Origin: Ruegeria sp. R13_0
GTDB lineage: Bacteria > Pseudomonadota > Alphaproteobacteria > Rhodobacterales > Rhodobacteraceae
NCBI RefSeq assembly: GCF_017743995.1
Contig: NZ_JAGHRB010000003.1
Coordinates: 1-64,000 of the forward strand
Length of the DNA stretch: 64,000 nucleotides
Direction of reading: 5' to 3'
Shown here: positions 19,101 to 26,554 of the stretch, in pieces
How positions within the stretch are numbered: the stretch's first letter is position 1
How the letters are laid out: the number at the start of each line of letters is the position of its first letter
Notes under the pieces: generated by a model
What the model was told of the DNA's origin: nothing
What the model saw: the letters and a program-made list of their open reading frames with translations, nothing else
Databases searched by the model: none
Made by a program: the position numbers and the translations under genes

Positions 19101-19521
19101 TTTGCCCGCGCCGAAAGGGCAACCGGCCCCGGTTCGCACCCAAACCCTGCCCGGACCAACAGGGGAATCAAACCGGTTGTCTGAATTTGCGCGGCCTCCG
19201 CTATTGTGCCTTGGCCCCGGCGAGAGCGCTGCGCGCACTCAGGCAGATGCGGTTCTGGCCTTGGGCGGCACGGCGATTGAGGCAACGGGCATGCTCGACC
19301 TGCATCGTCTGGAGAACCTGACCGGCTTCGCGGGCGTTCTGTGGTGGGGAGACGAGGAGATCGCCCGTCAGATCGAACAGCATCTGGCGCGGCGCGACGG
19401 GCCGATCCTGCCCATGATCCCCGGCCTGCCGGATCGTACGCGGGTGCTGGCGGAACGCCATGTCTGCGTCGACACGACAGCGGCGGGCGGCAATGCGGCG
19501 CTGTTGGGTGGTGCGGCATAG
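16123..19521 (+). CDS. putA: Bifunctional proline dehydrogenase / L-glutamate gamma-semialdehyde dehydrogenase
   Basis: PutA oxidises proline to glutamate in two channelled steps: FAD-dependent proline dehydrogenase, then NAD-dependent P5C dehydrogenase. The 1132-residue protein has the PRODH barrel in about residues 60-480 (KGAYWDTEIKRAQ, FATHNAHT) and an aldehyde dehydrogenase domain from about residue 545 with catalytic Glu758 (AETGG) and Cys792 (GQRCSALR). A C-terminal extension of about 130 residues follows. There is no N-terminal ribbon-helix-helix domain, so this PutA should not self-regulate. GGAGG precedes ATG 16123, which decides the start over an upstream in-frame ATG. Confidence 0.96.
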   Translation: MSHSLRTSIDTYAYADQSTVLQALTDQAALSEADRSAICDAAAQLVRDIRSSTSPGMMEVFLAEYGLSTDEGVALMCLAEALLRVPDADTIDALIEDKIAPSDWGKHLGQSSSSLVNASTWALMLTGKVLDEGKASPVSALRGAIKRLGEPVIRTAVGRAMKEMGRQFVLGETIQSAMDRASGMEAKGYTYSYDMLGEAARTEADAARYHLSYSRAIAAIAGACTHEDIRANPGISVKLSALHPRYELAQEARVMDELVPRLRALALLAKAAGMGLNVDAEEADRLSLSLQVIEEVMAEPALAGWDGFGIVVQAYGPRAGLVLDTLYDMAQRHDRKLMVRLVKGAYWDTEIKRAQVEGVDGFPVFTHKAATDVSYIANARKLLGMTDRIYPQFATHNAHTVSAILHMAEGQPFEFQRLHGMGETLHGLVLDTHKTRCRIYAPVGAHRDLLAYLVRRLLENGANSSFVNQIVDEAVPPEEVATDPFTAIETPPAPLPTGPELFLPERPNSKGFDLHHTPTLDQIDAARDRFQATDWRAEPLLSEDAKPMAEEPVINPAKPQDKPGTVAATSTADVELALASASPWQAPAEQRAKALNAAADLYEAHFGELFALLAREAGKSLPDAVAELREAVDFLRYYAANIPDAKPAGIFTCISPWNFPLAIFTGQISAALATGNAVLAKPAPQTPLIAHRAVQLLHEAGVPRDVLQLLPGGPEVGAALTSDARVSGVAFTGSTATALKIRSAMAQNMRPGTPLIAETGGLNAMIVDSTALPEQAVQSIIESAFQSAGQRCSALRCLYLQEDIAEDVLTMLKGAMEALQVGDPWLISTDCGPVIDEAARQGIADHVAKARSEGRVLKELNTPPEGTFIAPTLIEIGGIADLEREIFGPVLHVARFKAQEIDAVIADINATGYGLTFGLHTRIDDRVQHVTEAIHAGNVYVNRNQIGAIVGSQPFGGEGLSGTGPKAGGPNYMARFCAPDRQSTSETWQATADLPAPKGQPAPVRTQTLPGPTGESNRLSEFARPPLLCLGPGESAARTQADAVLALGGTAIEATGMLDLHRLENLTGFAGVLWWGDEEIARQIEQHLARRDGPILPMIPGLPDRTRVLAERHVCVDTTAAGGNAALLGGAA

Positions 19522-19530
19522 CCTGACCTT

Positions 19531-19558
19531 GACGCTGGGCGCGGAAAAGCCCAGCGTC
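19531..19558. other. Perfect 10-bp stem-loop before the rhomboid start codon
   Basis: GACGCTGGGC (19531-19540) and GCCCAGCGTC (19549-19558) pair perfectly around loop GCGGAAAA. The stem ends 5 bases before the rhomboid ATG, and no T-run follows, so it is not a standard intrinsic terminator. It may terminate putA by another route, stabilise its 3' end, or control rhomboid translation. Confidence 0.6.
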
Positions 19559-19563
19559 GCGCC

Positions 19564-20307
19564 ATGTTTCCGATCCGAGATCACAACCCCTCGGGGCGCA
19601 CGCCCTATGTTGTCTACGCTCTGATGGCGGCGAATATCCTGATCTTTGTCAGCTATGTCGGGATCATGGACAACGCACGGGTGCTTCAGCAGTTCTATTT
19701 CGACTACGCGATCATTCCCGCCCGCAGCGCCGAGGGGCTGGCGCCAGAAACCTTCGTGACCTCGATGTTCCTGCATGGCGGCTGGATGCATCTGGCGGGC
19801 AACATGCTGTTTCTTTGGGTTTTCGGCGATAATCTGGAAGACGAAATGGGCCACCTGCCCTTTCTGCTGTTCTACCTTGTCGCCGGGATCGGAGCCGGGC
19901 TGATCCATGTGATCACCGCACCCGACTCGGTCGTGCCCACAATCGGAGCCTCCGGGGCGATTGCGGGCGTGATGGGCGGGTACCTGCTGCTTTTCCCAAA
20001 AGCCCGCGTGGATATTCTGCTGATCCTGATCGTCTATTTCCGGGTCTTTACCATCCCGGCCTTCGTGATGCTCGGGGTCTGGTTGGGCCTGCAGTTTTTC
20101 GGCAGTCTTTCCAGCAACCCCGACGAGGGCGGCGTTGCCTATTGGGCCCATACCGGTGGGTTCGTCGTGGGGCTGATCGTGTGCATCCCGCTCTGGCTGA
20201 AACGCGGAGGGCCAGCGTATTGGGACCACACGCACGGCCACCCGCCTCACCCCGAGACGAAATACAAGCTGTCGCAATCCCGCATCCCGCGCGTGCCGCG
20301 CAGGTAA
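19564..20307 (+). CDS. Rhomboid-family intramembrane serine protease
   Basis: This 247-residue polytopic protein (about six TM segments) has the rhomboid serine motif GASGAIAG with catalytic Ser130 and the partner His195 in AHTGGFVVG. It also has the HGGWMHLAGNMLFLWVFGDN region with the conserved His-x-x-x-Asn. It cleaves TM substrates within the inner membrane; the substrate is unknown. The family N-terminus MFPIRDHNPSGR fixes the start, yet no Shine-Dalgarno sequence is seen and a perfect stem-loop lies directly upstream. The stop codon sits inside the palindrome AAACGCGTTT. Confidence 0.93.
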   Translation: MFPIRDHNPSGRTPYVVYALMAANILIFVSYVGIMDNARVLQQFYFDYAIIPARSAEGLAPETFVTSMFLHGGWMHLAGNMLFLWVFGDNLEDEMGHLPFLLFYLVAGIGAGLIHVITAPDSVVPTIGASGAIAGVMGGYLLLFPKARVDILLILIVYFRVFTIPAFVMLGVWLGLQFFGSLSSNPDEGGVAYWAHTGGFVVGLIVCIPLWLKRGGPAYWDHTHGHPPHPETKYKLSQSRIPRVPRR

Positions 20308-20417
20308 ACGCGTTTAAAGCGTTTTGCGTTTTACCTGAGGCAAAGTGGTCGAAATGCGCGTTCAACCGAAGGGAGAGGCAGCGTAGTTCGATTCAAATCA
20401 AACGCAAAGCGATCTAG
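20306..20417. repeat. MITE/REP-like inverted-repeat element between convergent genes
   Basis: A perfect palindrome AAACGCGTTT (20306-20315) is followed by TAAAGCGTTTTGCGTTT (20315-20331). That arm is an imperfect inverted repeat (14 of 17) of AAACGCAAAGCGATCTA at 20400-20416, enclosing about 68 bases without a gene. The right arm supplies the suhB stop codon. The terminal AAGCGATCTAG recurs exactly at 42235-42245. It could be a dispersed repeat, a convergent terminator, or both. Confidence 0.45.
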
Positions 20418-21199
20418 CCCCGGATGACCTTGGCAAAGCTGTCAAAAATTGGCTCGTTGGCGCAGATGACCTCGCCATCTTCCAGAATGGTGCCTTCGGG
20501 ATTCAAGGGCTGAACCAGACCACCGGCCTCTTTCACGATGATGATACCTGCCGCCAGATCCCAAGCGTTCAGGCGACGCTCCCAGAAGCCCTCGTAGCGA
20601 CCCGCGGCGACATAGGCCATGTCCAGTGCAGCAGCGCCCCACCGACGCACACCGGCACATGTGGGCATCAGGCGCGCCAGATCTTGCAGCGTGGCGGGCA
20701 GATCCGAGCGACCGCCAAAGGGCAGACCGGTCGAGAAAACCGACTCGATCATACGGTGACGGCCCGAGACACGGATACGCATATCATTCATCCACGCACC
20801 TTCGCCCTTTTCGGCAAAAAACATCTCATCCTTGGCGGCGTCGTAGATCACCCCGGCGACGATCTTGCCTTTGTGCTCCAGCGCGATCGAGATCGCCCAG
20901 TGCGGCAACCCGTGCAGGAAGTTGGTGGTGCCGTCCAGCGGATCGACGATCCAACGGCGGGTCGGATCCTCGCCGTCAATCGCGCCGCCCTCTTCGGCCA
21001 GCCAGCCATAGGTCGGACGCGCGCCCAGCAGTTCATCTTTCAGGATGGCTTCAGCGGCGATATCGGCCTTGGACACAAAATCGCCCGCGCCTTTCATCGA
21101 CACCTGCAGGTTCTCGACTTCACGGAAATCCTTGACCAGAGACCGCCCCGCCTTGCGCGCGGCTTTGATCATGATGTTGAGATTTGCACTGCCAACCAT
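20414..21199 (-). CDS. suhB: Inositol monophosphatase family protein, SuhB-like
   Basis: The 261-residue Mg-dependent phosphatase has the family signatures: Glu in AEEGG, the metal-binding DPLDGTTNFLHGLPHWAISI, and the C-terminal WDLAAGIIIVKEAGG. Members dephosphorylate inositol-1-phosphate and similar substrates; SuhB in E. coli also acts in ribosomal RNA antitermination. Whether this orthologue does so cannot be seen. The stop codon lies within the right arm of an inverted-repeat element. Confidence 0.92.
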   Translation of the reverse strand: MVGSANLNIMIKAARKAGRSLVKDFREVENLQVSMKGAGDFVSKADIAAEAILKDELLGARPTYGWLAEEGGAIDGEDPTRRWIVDPLDGTTNFLHGLPHWAISIALEHKGKIVAGVIYDAAKDEMFFAEKGEGAWMNDMRIRVSGRHRMIESVFSTGLPFGGRSDLPATLQDLARLMPTCAGVRRWGAAALDMAYVAAGRYEGFWERRLNAWDLAAGIIIVKEAGGLVQPLNPEGTILEDGEVICANEPIFDSFAKVIRG

Positions 21200-21297
21200 T
21201 GTGAAAAGGCTCCTGTCCGGTCAAACCGCGCGTATACTGATGCAATGCGCCCTTGCCAAGAGGAATGATGCGCATAGCAGACCTTAGCAAAACGCCG

Positions 21298-22203
21298 TTA
21301 CTGCGCCTGCAACTTCCGCGCCTCGTCCCGTGCCAGTTTGACCAGCTCCTGCACGAAGGGTTTTTCCAGATCTTCAGAGCGGACAGCGGCATAGAGACGA
21401 CGGGTGATCCCTTCTTTCGTCAGCGGGCGGGTGACGTAATCCGAGTTGTACTTAACCTCACGCACGACCCAATCCGGCAGGACAGAAATTCCCCGATTTG
21501 AGGCGACAAGCAGCAGGATCACGGCTGTCAGTTCGACCTGACGGATGCTGGCCGGTTCAACCCGCGCCGGGATCAGCAACTGGCTGAACACGTCCAGACG
21601 CGTGCGCTCGACCGGATAGGTGATCAGGGTCTGACCGCGAAAATCCTCAGCCTCGATGAAGTCTTTCTCGGCCAGCGGATGGGAAGATGCAGCGACGAAC
21701 ACCGGGTTATAGTCGAACAACTCCACGAACTCGACACCCGGCAGGTCTTCAGGGTCGGAGGATACAACCAGATCAACCTCTTCCTTTTGCAAGGCAGGTA
21801 GCGCGTCAAAGGCCAAACCGGGGCGAATATCCACGTCGACATCGCCCCAGGATTTCCGAAAGGACTCCAGCACCGGAAACAGCCATTCGAAACAGGCGTG
21901 GCATTCAATCGCAATATGCATCCGACCCGTGCGGCCATCGCGCAGGGATGAGAATTCATGCTGCGCGGCCTCGACCTGAGGCAGAATCTGCTCGGCCAAT
22001 CGCAACAGTCGCAGACCCGCCGCCGACAGCTTCATCGGCTTGGACCGACGCAGGAACAGTTCCACCCCGGCCTGATCCTCCAGCCCTTTGATCTGATGGC
22101 TCAGCGCCGATTGGGTGATGTTCAGTTGATCGGCCGCACGCGCAAGACCGCCACAGTCATGGATCGCCTTGATGGTGCGCAGGTGCCGGAATTCGATATG
22201 CAT
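21298..22203 (-). CDS. metR: LysR-family regulator, probable MetR
   Basis: The 301-residue LysR-type regulator has an N-terminal winged HTH (LARAADQLNITQSALSHQI) and an effector-binding domain from about residue 90. It resembles MetR along its length, including IECHACFEWLFPVLESFRK, and MetR uses homocysteine as co-effector. It is divergent from metF, as expected for MetR control of methionine biosynthesis. The 94-base gap contains an interrupted palindrome that may be its operator. Confidence 0.92.
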   Translation of the reverse strand: MHIEFRHLRTIKAIHDCGGLARAADQLNITQSALSHQIKGLEDQAGVELFLRRSKPMKLSAAGLRLLRLAEQILPQVEAAQHEFSSLRDGRTGRMHIAIECHACFEWLFPVLESFRKSWGDVDVDIRPGLAFDALPALQKEEVDLVVSSDPEDLPGVEFVELFDYNPVFVAASSHPLAEKDFIEAEDFRGQTLITYPVERTRLDVFSQLLIPARVEPASIRQVELTAVILLLVASNRGISVLPDWVVREVKYNSDYVTRPLTKEGITRRLYAAVRSEDLEKPFVQELVKLARDEARKLQAQ

Positions 22204-22214
22204 CTGAAGTGGAG

Positions 22215-22240
22215 CTCATGTTGTTCTTGAGGAATATGAG
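22215..22240. promoter_or_regulatory. Candidate MetR operator between metR and metF
   Basis: CTCAT (22215-22219) and ATGAG (22236-22240) form the outer arms of an interrupted palindrome whose centre is TTCTTGAGGAA (22224-22234). Dyad symmetry in a LysR divergent promoter fits a LysR-type site. It begins 12 bases upstream of metR and ends 57 bases before metF. Confidence 0.45.
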
Positions 22241-22297
22241 TTTGTCTCACAATGCAAGCCATGCGACAAGACCCTCAATTGATCCTGAGAGGCTGCG

Positions 22298-23164
22298 ATG
22301 ACCAAACCTGAAATCTCATTCGAGTTTTTTCCACCCAAAACGCTGGAGGCCTCATTCCGGCTGTGGGATACGGTGCAGACGCTGGCCCCTCTGGAGCCCC
22401 GTTTCGTTTCTGTCACCTATGGCGCGGGAGGCACCACGCGAGAGTTGACACGCGATGCCGTGGCAACGTTGCATAAGTCATCAGGCCTGCCGGTTGCGGC
22501 GCATTTGACCTGTGTTGATGCCTCGCGTCAGGAAACGCTGGAGATTGCAGACACCTTCGCCCGTGCCGGTGTAGAGAACATCGTCGCATTGCGGGGCGAT
22601 CCGCCGAAGGGTCAGGACAGGTTTGTCCCTCACCCCGAAGGTTTTGCCAACTCTGTTGAATTGATCGAGGCCCTCGCAGAAACCGAGATGTTCAGCATTC
22701 GCGTCGGCGCTTATCCCGACATTCACCCCGAAGCACGGGATACGCGCGCAGATATCGACTGGCTCAAGGCCAAGCTGGACGCGGGCGCCGATGAGGCGCT
22801 GACGCAGTTTTTCTTCGAGGCCGAAACCTTCTTCCGGTTCCGTGATGCCTGTGCCAAAGCCGGGATCGACAAGCCGATCGTGCCGGGCATCCTGCCGATC
22901 GAAAACTGGAAAGGCGCGCGCGCCTTTGCCCAGCGCTGCGGCACTCGGATACCCGATTGGGTCGATCACGCCTTTGAAAAAGCCCTTCGCGATGATCGCG
23001 AGGATCTGCTGGCTACGGCCCTTTGCACCGAGCTGTGTTCGGACCTACTGGAGGGCGGCGTCGACAAGCTACACTTCTACACCCTGAACCGGCCCGAGCT
23101 GACCCGCGACGTGTGCTTCGCCCTTGGGATCACCCCGAAAGCCGAACTGCAGAACGTCGCCTGA
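22298..23164 (+). CDS. metF: 5,10-methylenetetrahydrofolate reductase
   Basis: MetF reduces 5,10-methylene-THF to 5-methyl-THF, the methyl donor for methionine synthesis, using FAD and NAD(P)H. The 288-residue protein has the TIM-barrel signatures SFEFFPPKT at the N-terminus, VSVTYGAGGTTRE, ALRGDPPKG and ADEALTQFFFEAETFFRF. GAGAGG lies before the ATG. It is divergent from metR and followed by a strong terminator, so it is probably monocistronic. Confidence 0.96.
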   Translation: MTKPEISFEFFPPKTLEASFRLWDTVQTLAPLEPRFVSVTYGAGGTTRELTRDAVATLHKSSGLPVAAHLTCVDASRQETLEIADTFARAGVENIVALRGDPPKGQDRFVPHPEGFANSVELIEALAETEMFSIRVGAYPDIHPEARDTRADIDWLKAKLDAGADEALTQFFFEAETFFRFRDACAKAGIDKPIVPGILPIENWKGARAFAQRCGTRIPDWVDHAFEKALRDDREDLLATALCTELCSDLLEGGVDKLHFYTLNRPELTRDVCFALGITPKAELQNVA

Positions 23165-23182
23165 TCCCTGTCGACAAAGACG

Positions 23183-23218
23183 AAATGCCCGCGCCATCCG
23201 AAAGCGCGGGCATTTTGC
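23183..23218 (+). terminator. Intrinsic terminator of metF
   Basis: AAATGCCCGCGC (23183-23194) pairs perfectly with GCGCGGGCATTT (23204-23215) around a 9-base loop, followed by TTTTGCTTTG. Confidence 0.88.
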
Positions 23219-23348
23219 TTTGCTGGTGGAACAATGTCTGCACGGCCAGATCATTGTCCCCCGCAACTCGTTCAATCTTGAGAAGAATTTGACAAAATCG
23301 TGACCGTGCTCAAACTGGTCTCGTGTACGTTAATGAGTGTTTTTGAGT

Positions 23349-24011
23349 ATGAAACCTGTCGATAAGATCGCAGCGCGAAACAGCGCGCTGGCGGACCTTG
23401 GGTTGTCGCCCTCTGCCAGTTCCGACGAAATCCGCGAAGCCTGGCGTAATATTGCCTTCCGCGCGCATCCCGACCATATGCCAGGGGATTGCGAAGACTT
23501 CTCGCGCGCCAAGACTGCCTATGACTTTCTGCGCAAACAAGGGTTGGGCGCAAAATGCGCGTCGGGTCCGCAGATGCCGAAACGGCCGCGCCTCAAAAAG
23601 CGCGTGATCGAGTTGCCGCCCGAAGACATCTCCGCCTGCAAATCCATGCTGAACCCGACGCAAGCACTGCCGCATATGGCAGGTTCGCCATCGCCTCGGG
23701 ACACAGATGTCGAAACGGCCGCATCAGACCATGTGCCCGATGCCGTCGGATGCTATGGTCGCCACCTGACCTTTTTCGTGGCGACACCGGTCACCGAAGG
23801 CGCGAACCGCATCGCCCTTCCGACCTCGGTGCTGAGCAACAGACGGCATGTCGAGACCGAGATTCTGAGCTTCAAGTCCAACAACGCCGGCCCGGGTGAG
23901 GTGGTGATTCCCGACACGATTTGCGAACGCAAGTTTCCGGGGGCAAAGAGTGTCCGTATCAGGTTCGAAGCCGATCAGCACATGATCGACGAATTCTGGC
24001 TGGCCGGATAG
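23349..24011 (+). CDS. J-domain (DnaJ-like) protein with unknown C-terminal region
   Basis: This 220-residue protein begins with a J domain (about residues 8-65): ALADLGLSPSASSDEIREAW, then HPDH carrying the HPD motif that stimulates DnaK ATPase, then AYDFLRKQG. No Gly/Phe-rich or zinc-finger region follows. The rest is a charged linker and a roughly 100-residue beta-rich C-terminal part that I do not recognise. It is probably a specialised DnaK co-chaperone. ATG 23349 is used; a GTG 12 bases upstream is possible. It stands alone between two terminators. Confidence 0.8.
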   Translation: MKPVDKIAARNSALADLGLSPSASSDEIREAWRNIAFRAHPDHMPGDCEDFSRAKTAYDFLRKQGLGAKCASGPQMPKRPRLKKRVIELPPEDISACKSMLNPTQALPHMAGSPSPRDTDVETAASDHVPDAVGCYGRHLTFFVATPVTEGANRIALPTSVLSNRRHVETEILSFKSNNAGPGEVVIPDTICERKFPGAKSVRIRFEADQHMIDEFWLAG

Positions 24012-24023
24012 CCCGCCAGAGAA

Positions 24024-24056
24024 AAGCCCGGCTCAGTGGGGGGGAGCCGGGCTTGA
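24024..24056. terminator. Terminator between convergent J-domain and YHS genes
   Basis: AAGCCCGGCTC (24024-24034) and GAGCCGGGCTT (24044-24054) form an 11-bp stem with a G-rich loop. The minus-strand transcript runs into TTTTCTC, so it best serves the YHS gene. Confidence 0.75.
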
Positions 24057-24080
24057 ATTTCTTCACGACAGTGTCTGCAA

Positions 24081-24599
24081 TCAGTTGCTGACCGGACCTT
24101 CCGAGGTGAATTTCGGGATCACGCTGGTCGATGCGTCTGCGCTTTCGATACCGGGCCAGTTGCCTTCGGCCAGGTTGATGTTGCCGGGGATGTCCTCTTC
24201 AAAGAAGCCTACAACAACGTCGGTGATGTTCAGGTACAGCTTGTCATCAACGATGCGCCACAGGTTCGGGTTTGCCGGAACCTTGCCGCCTTTTGAGACG
24301 CCATAGGCGCAATGCCCGTCATACTGAGGTGCATAGTAGGCAGGGTTCTCAAGAAACTTGTCGCGGTTCTCTTCCGATGCAAAGGCCCAGGTTGCGCCGT
24401 TGTATTCCGCCGTGATGTCGGCATTGCCGCGCACACCTGCTGGCTGCGACGTCCCGACCGGTGCCTGATCAAGGCCGCGATAGGCGACAACATCATAGCC
24501 AGAGACCGCAAATCCGGTTCCGTCGACATATTGGGGGCCTGCAAAAGCCGGAATTGCCAGAGCCATGGCCGCAGCAAAAGACAGGGCAAAACGTTTCAT
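24081..24599 (-). CDS. Secreted YHS-domain protein
   Basis: The 172-residue protein has a clear signal peptide (MKRFALSFAAAMALAIPAFA, cleavage after residue 20) and a YHS-like domain with VSGYDVVAYR, ATWAFASEENRDKFLENPAYYAPQYDGHCAYGVSKG and the Tyr-His-Ser-type spacing typical of periplasmic YHS proteins. Such domains are linked to metal binding, but the function of this secreted class is not established. AAAGGAATGACCAC gives a good ribosome site before 24599, ruling out the longer frame. The neighbour upstream is divergent. Confidence 0.88.
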   Translation of the reverse strand: MKRFALSFAAAMALAIPAFAGPQYVDGTGFAVSGYDVVAYRGLDQAPVGTSQPAGVRGNADITAEYNGATWAFASEENRDKFLENPAYYAPQYDGHCAYGVSKGGKVPANPNLWRIVDDKLYLNITDVVVGFFEEDIPGNINLAEGNWPGIESADASTSVIPKFTSEGPVSN

Positions 24600-24828
24600 G
24601 TGGTCATTCCTTTTTCGTGTATCGGGGGTGCCGTTTGGCTGACACCACAGACAATAAGCGATTCTGAGGCGCTTCGTAGGCCCGCTCGCGCCGGTGTGAC
24701 CATCAACGAGATTTCGTGAGAGAATTATTACAGTTTCCCGCGTCAAGCGGGGTTGGACTCGGCGATTTGCAACATTAGCTGTTAGCGCATCGGCTTTGCA
24801 GCCCTGCGATTGGCAAGAAAGGCATCAG

Positions 24829-25707
24829 ATGAGCGATCAATCCACTTACACTCCCCCCAAAGTCTGGACCTGGGACAGCGAAAGCGGCGGGCGCTTCGCC
24901 AATATCAACCGCCCCATCGCCGGAGCAACCCATGACAAGGACTTGCCCATCGGCCGCCACCCCATGCAGCTCTATTCGCTGGCCACGCCAAATGGCGTCA
25001 AAGTGACAGTCATGCTCGAAGAACTTTTGGCGCTGGGTCACGAAGAAGCCGAATACAATGCGTGGCTGATCAATATCGGCGAAGGGGACCAGTTCAGCTC
25101 GGGCTTTGTCGAGGCGAACCCGAACTCGAAAATCCCGGCGCTCTGGGATCGGTCAGGTGATGAACCAGTGCGCGTTTTTGAGAGCGCCTCAATCCTGTTC
25201 CATCTGGCCGAAAAATTCGGAGCGTTCCTGCCCGAGGCAGGCCCGGAGCGGACCGAAGTGATGAACTGGGTGTTCTGGCAGATGGGCAGCGCGCCTTATC
25301 TGGGCGGCGGGTTTGGACATTTCTACGCTTACGCGCCCGAGAAATGGGAGTACCCGATCAACCGCTTCGCCATGGAGGCCAAGCGCCAGCTGGATGTGCT
25401 GGACCGTCAACTGGCCGAAAACACCTATATCGCGGGCGAGGATTACTCGATTGCGGATATGGCAATCTGGCCCTGGTATGGGCAGCTGGTTCTTGGGCGT
25501 CTCTATGATGCTGCCGAGTTCCTCGATGTGGAATCCTATGAAAACGTCATGCGTTGGGCCAAGGCGATTGACGCGCGTCCGGCCGTAAAGCGGGGCCGCA
25601 TGGTCAACCGCGCGTTTGGCGAGCCGCACACGCAGCTTCATGAACGTCATGAGGCCAGCGATTTTGGTACCCGCACGCAGGACAAGCTGGAAGCGGCGGC
25701 GGATTAA
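24829..25707 (+). CDS. yghU: Glutathione S-transferase, YghU type
   Basis: The 292-residue protein matches the nu-class/YghU GST family: an N-terminal extension before the thioredoxin-like fold, MQLYSLATPNGVKVTVMLEE, then NPNSKIPALWD and FESASILFHLAEKFG for glutathione binding, and an all-alpha C-terminal domain with AGEDYSIADMAIWPW. These enzymes have disulfide-bond reductase and peroxidase activity with glutathione. The ATG at 24829 is chosen over an upstream in-frame ATG on family alignment. Confidence 0.93.
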   Translation: MSDQSTYTPPKVWTWDSESGGRFANINRPIAGATHDKDLPIGRHPMQLYSLATPNGVKVTVMLEELLALGHEEAEYNAWLINIGEGDQFSSGFVEANPNSKIPALWDRSGDEPVRVFESASILFHLAEKFGAFLPEAGPERTEVMNWVFWQMGSAPYLGGGFGHFYAYAPEKWEYPINRFAMEAKRQLDVLDRQLAENTYIAGEDYSIADMAIWPWYGQLVLGRLYDAAEFLDVESYENVMRWAKAIDARPAVKRGRMVNRAFGEPHTQLHERHEASDFGTRTQDKLEAAAD

Positions 25708-25735
25708 TCTCTTCGAGGTTCCTTCGAAACATTTG

Positions 25736-25770
25736 GCGCGGTGCAAAAGACTGCACCGCGCTTATTTATT
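25736..25770. terminator. Bidirectional terminator between yghU and the SseB-like gene
   Basis: GCGCGGTGCA (25736-25745) pairs perfectly with TGCACCGCGC (25752-25761) around AAAGAC, followed by TTATTTATTT on the plus strand. It lies between convergent genes. Confidence 0.85.
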
Positions 25771-26554
25771 TAAGGATCGGCGGGTTCTCGGGATCGCTAC
25801 CGGGCACAGGCCGCGTCAGGTCACGGGCCTCGGGTTGCGGCAGGTCGAACCGCAATCCAACCTTCGCCAAAGACGCGGCAGCGGGGGATTCAGGAGCAAA
25901 GAACCCGACATCCATCGCTCCGGCTTCGATCCCCGAAAAGGTCAGCGCCTCGGATGCGGCTTTGGCCAGTGCCGATTGCGCCCCGTCCACGGCCCCGACA
26001 AAGCCCAGCAAGTGCCCCGAAGCCCCCGTTTCGGATTTGGTGCCGACCAGATAGGCCGCCTGCGCCAGACCGATTGCGGTCGACAGCTTTGTATCCAACG
26101 CCCGCAACAGGGTTTCCGGCAGACCGGTTGGAGGCAAAAACTCGGCCAGTTTCTCTTCGACCTCATCCGGCGCATGTTCCAGCGTTGTCGCCAGCCAGCC
26201 CAGCGCCTCGGACGGGATCAGCATCGAGGATGGCGCGACCTCGAGGTTCAGGCCCAGACCAATCCCCTGCCCTGCCAGCATCGACGACAGGATACGCCCC
26301 GAAAGCGCCGCGTAAGGAACCGGACGTCCGGCAAACTGCGCCAACCGATCCTCGCGATCAAAGGCCAGCACGAAACGGCCATCTGCGACGTCAAACAGCT
26401 CGGGCGAGATATTCTCGCCCTGCGCCTCTTCGGTCAGCATCAGGAACAGTTCACTATCGGCCAGCCGCTCAAAAAACCGCAGCCGGGCGGCATCGTCCTG
26501 CGGGGCGGCCTCCATCGCGGTATGCGCTGTGTCCAGCGCTGTTGCTTCAGTCAT
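25766..26554 (-). CDS. SseB-like family protein
   Basis: The 262-residue protein has an N-terminal SseB-type module: RFFERLADSELFLML, FVLAFDREDRLAQFAG and GIGLGLNLEVAPSSMLIPSE. A C-terminal half, also resembling the SseB C-terminal domain, follows. The biochemical role is not known. Its first 8 bases overlap the 3' end of the uracil-DNA glycosylase homologue gene upstream on the same strand, implying coupled translation. Confidence 0.82.
   Translation of the reverse strand: MTEATALDTAHTAMEAAPQDDAARLRFFERLADSELFLMLTEEAQGENISPELFDVADGRFVLAFDREDRLAQFAGRPVPYAALSGRILSSMLAGQGIGLGLNLEVAPSSMLIPSEALGWLATTLEHAPDEVEEKLAEFLPPTGLPETLLRALDTKLSTAIGLAQAAYLVGTKSETGASGHLLGFVGAVDGAQSALAKAASEALTFSGIEAGAMDVGFFAPESPAAASLAKVGLRFDLPQPEARDLTRPVPGSDPENPPILK

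Noticed and set aside
19201-20277. A 358-codon minus-strand frame spanning the putA end and the rhomboid gene
   Set aside because: It crosses two well-supported plus-strand genes and has a shadow-like composition.
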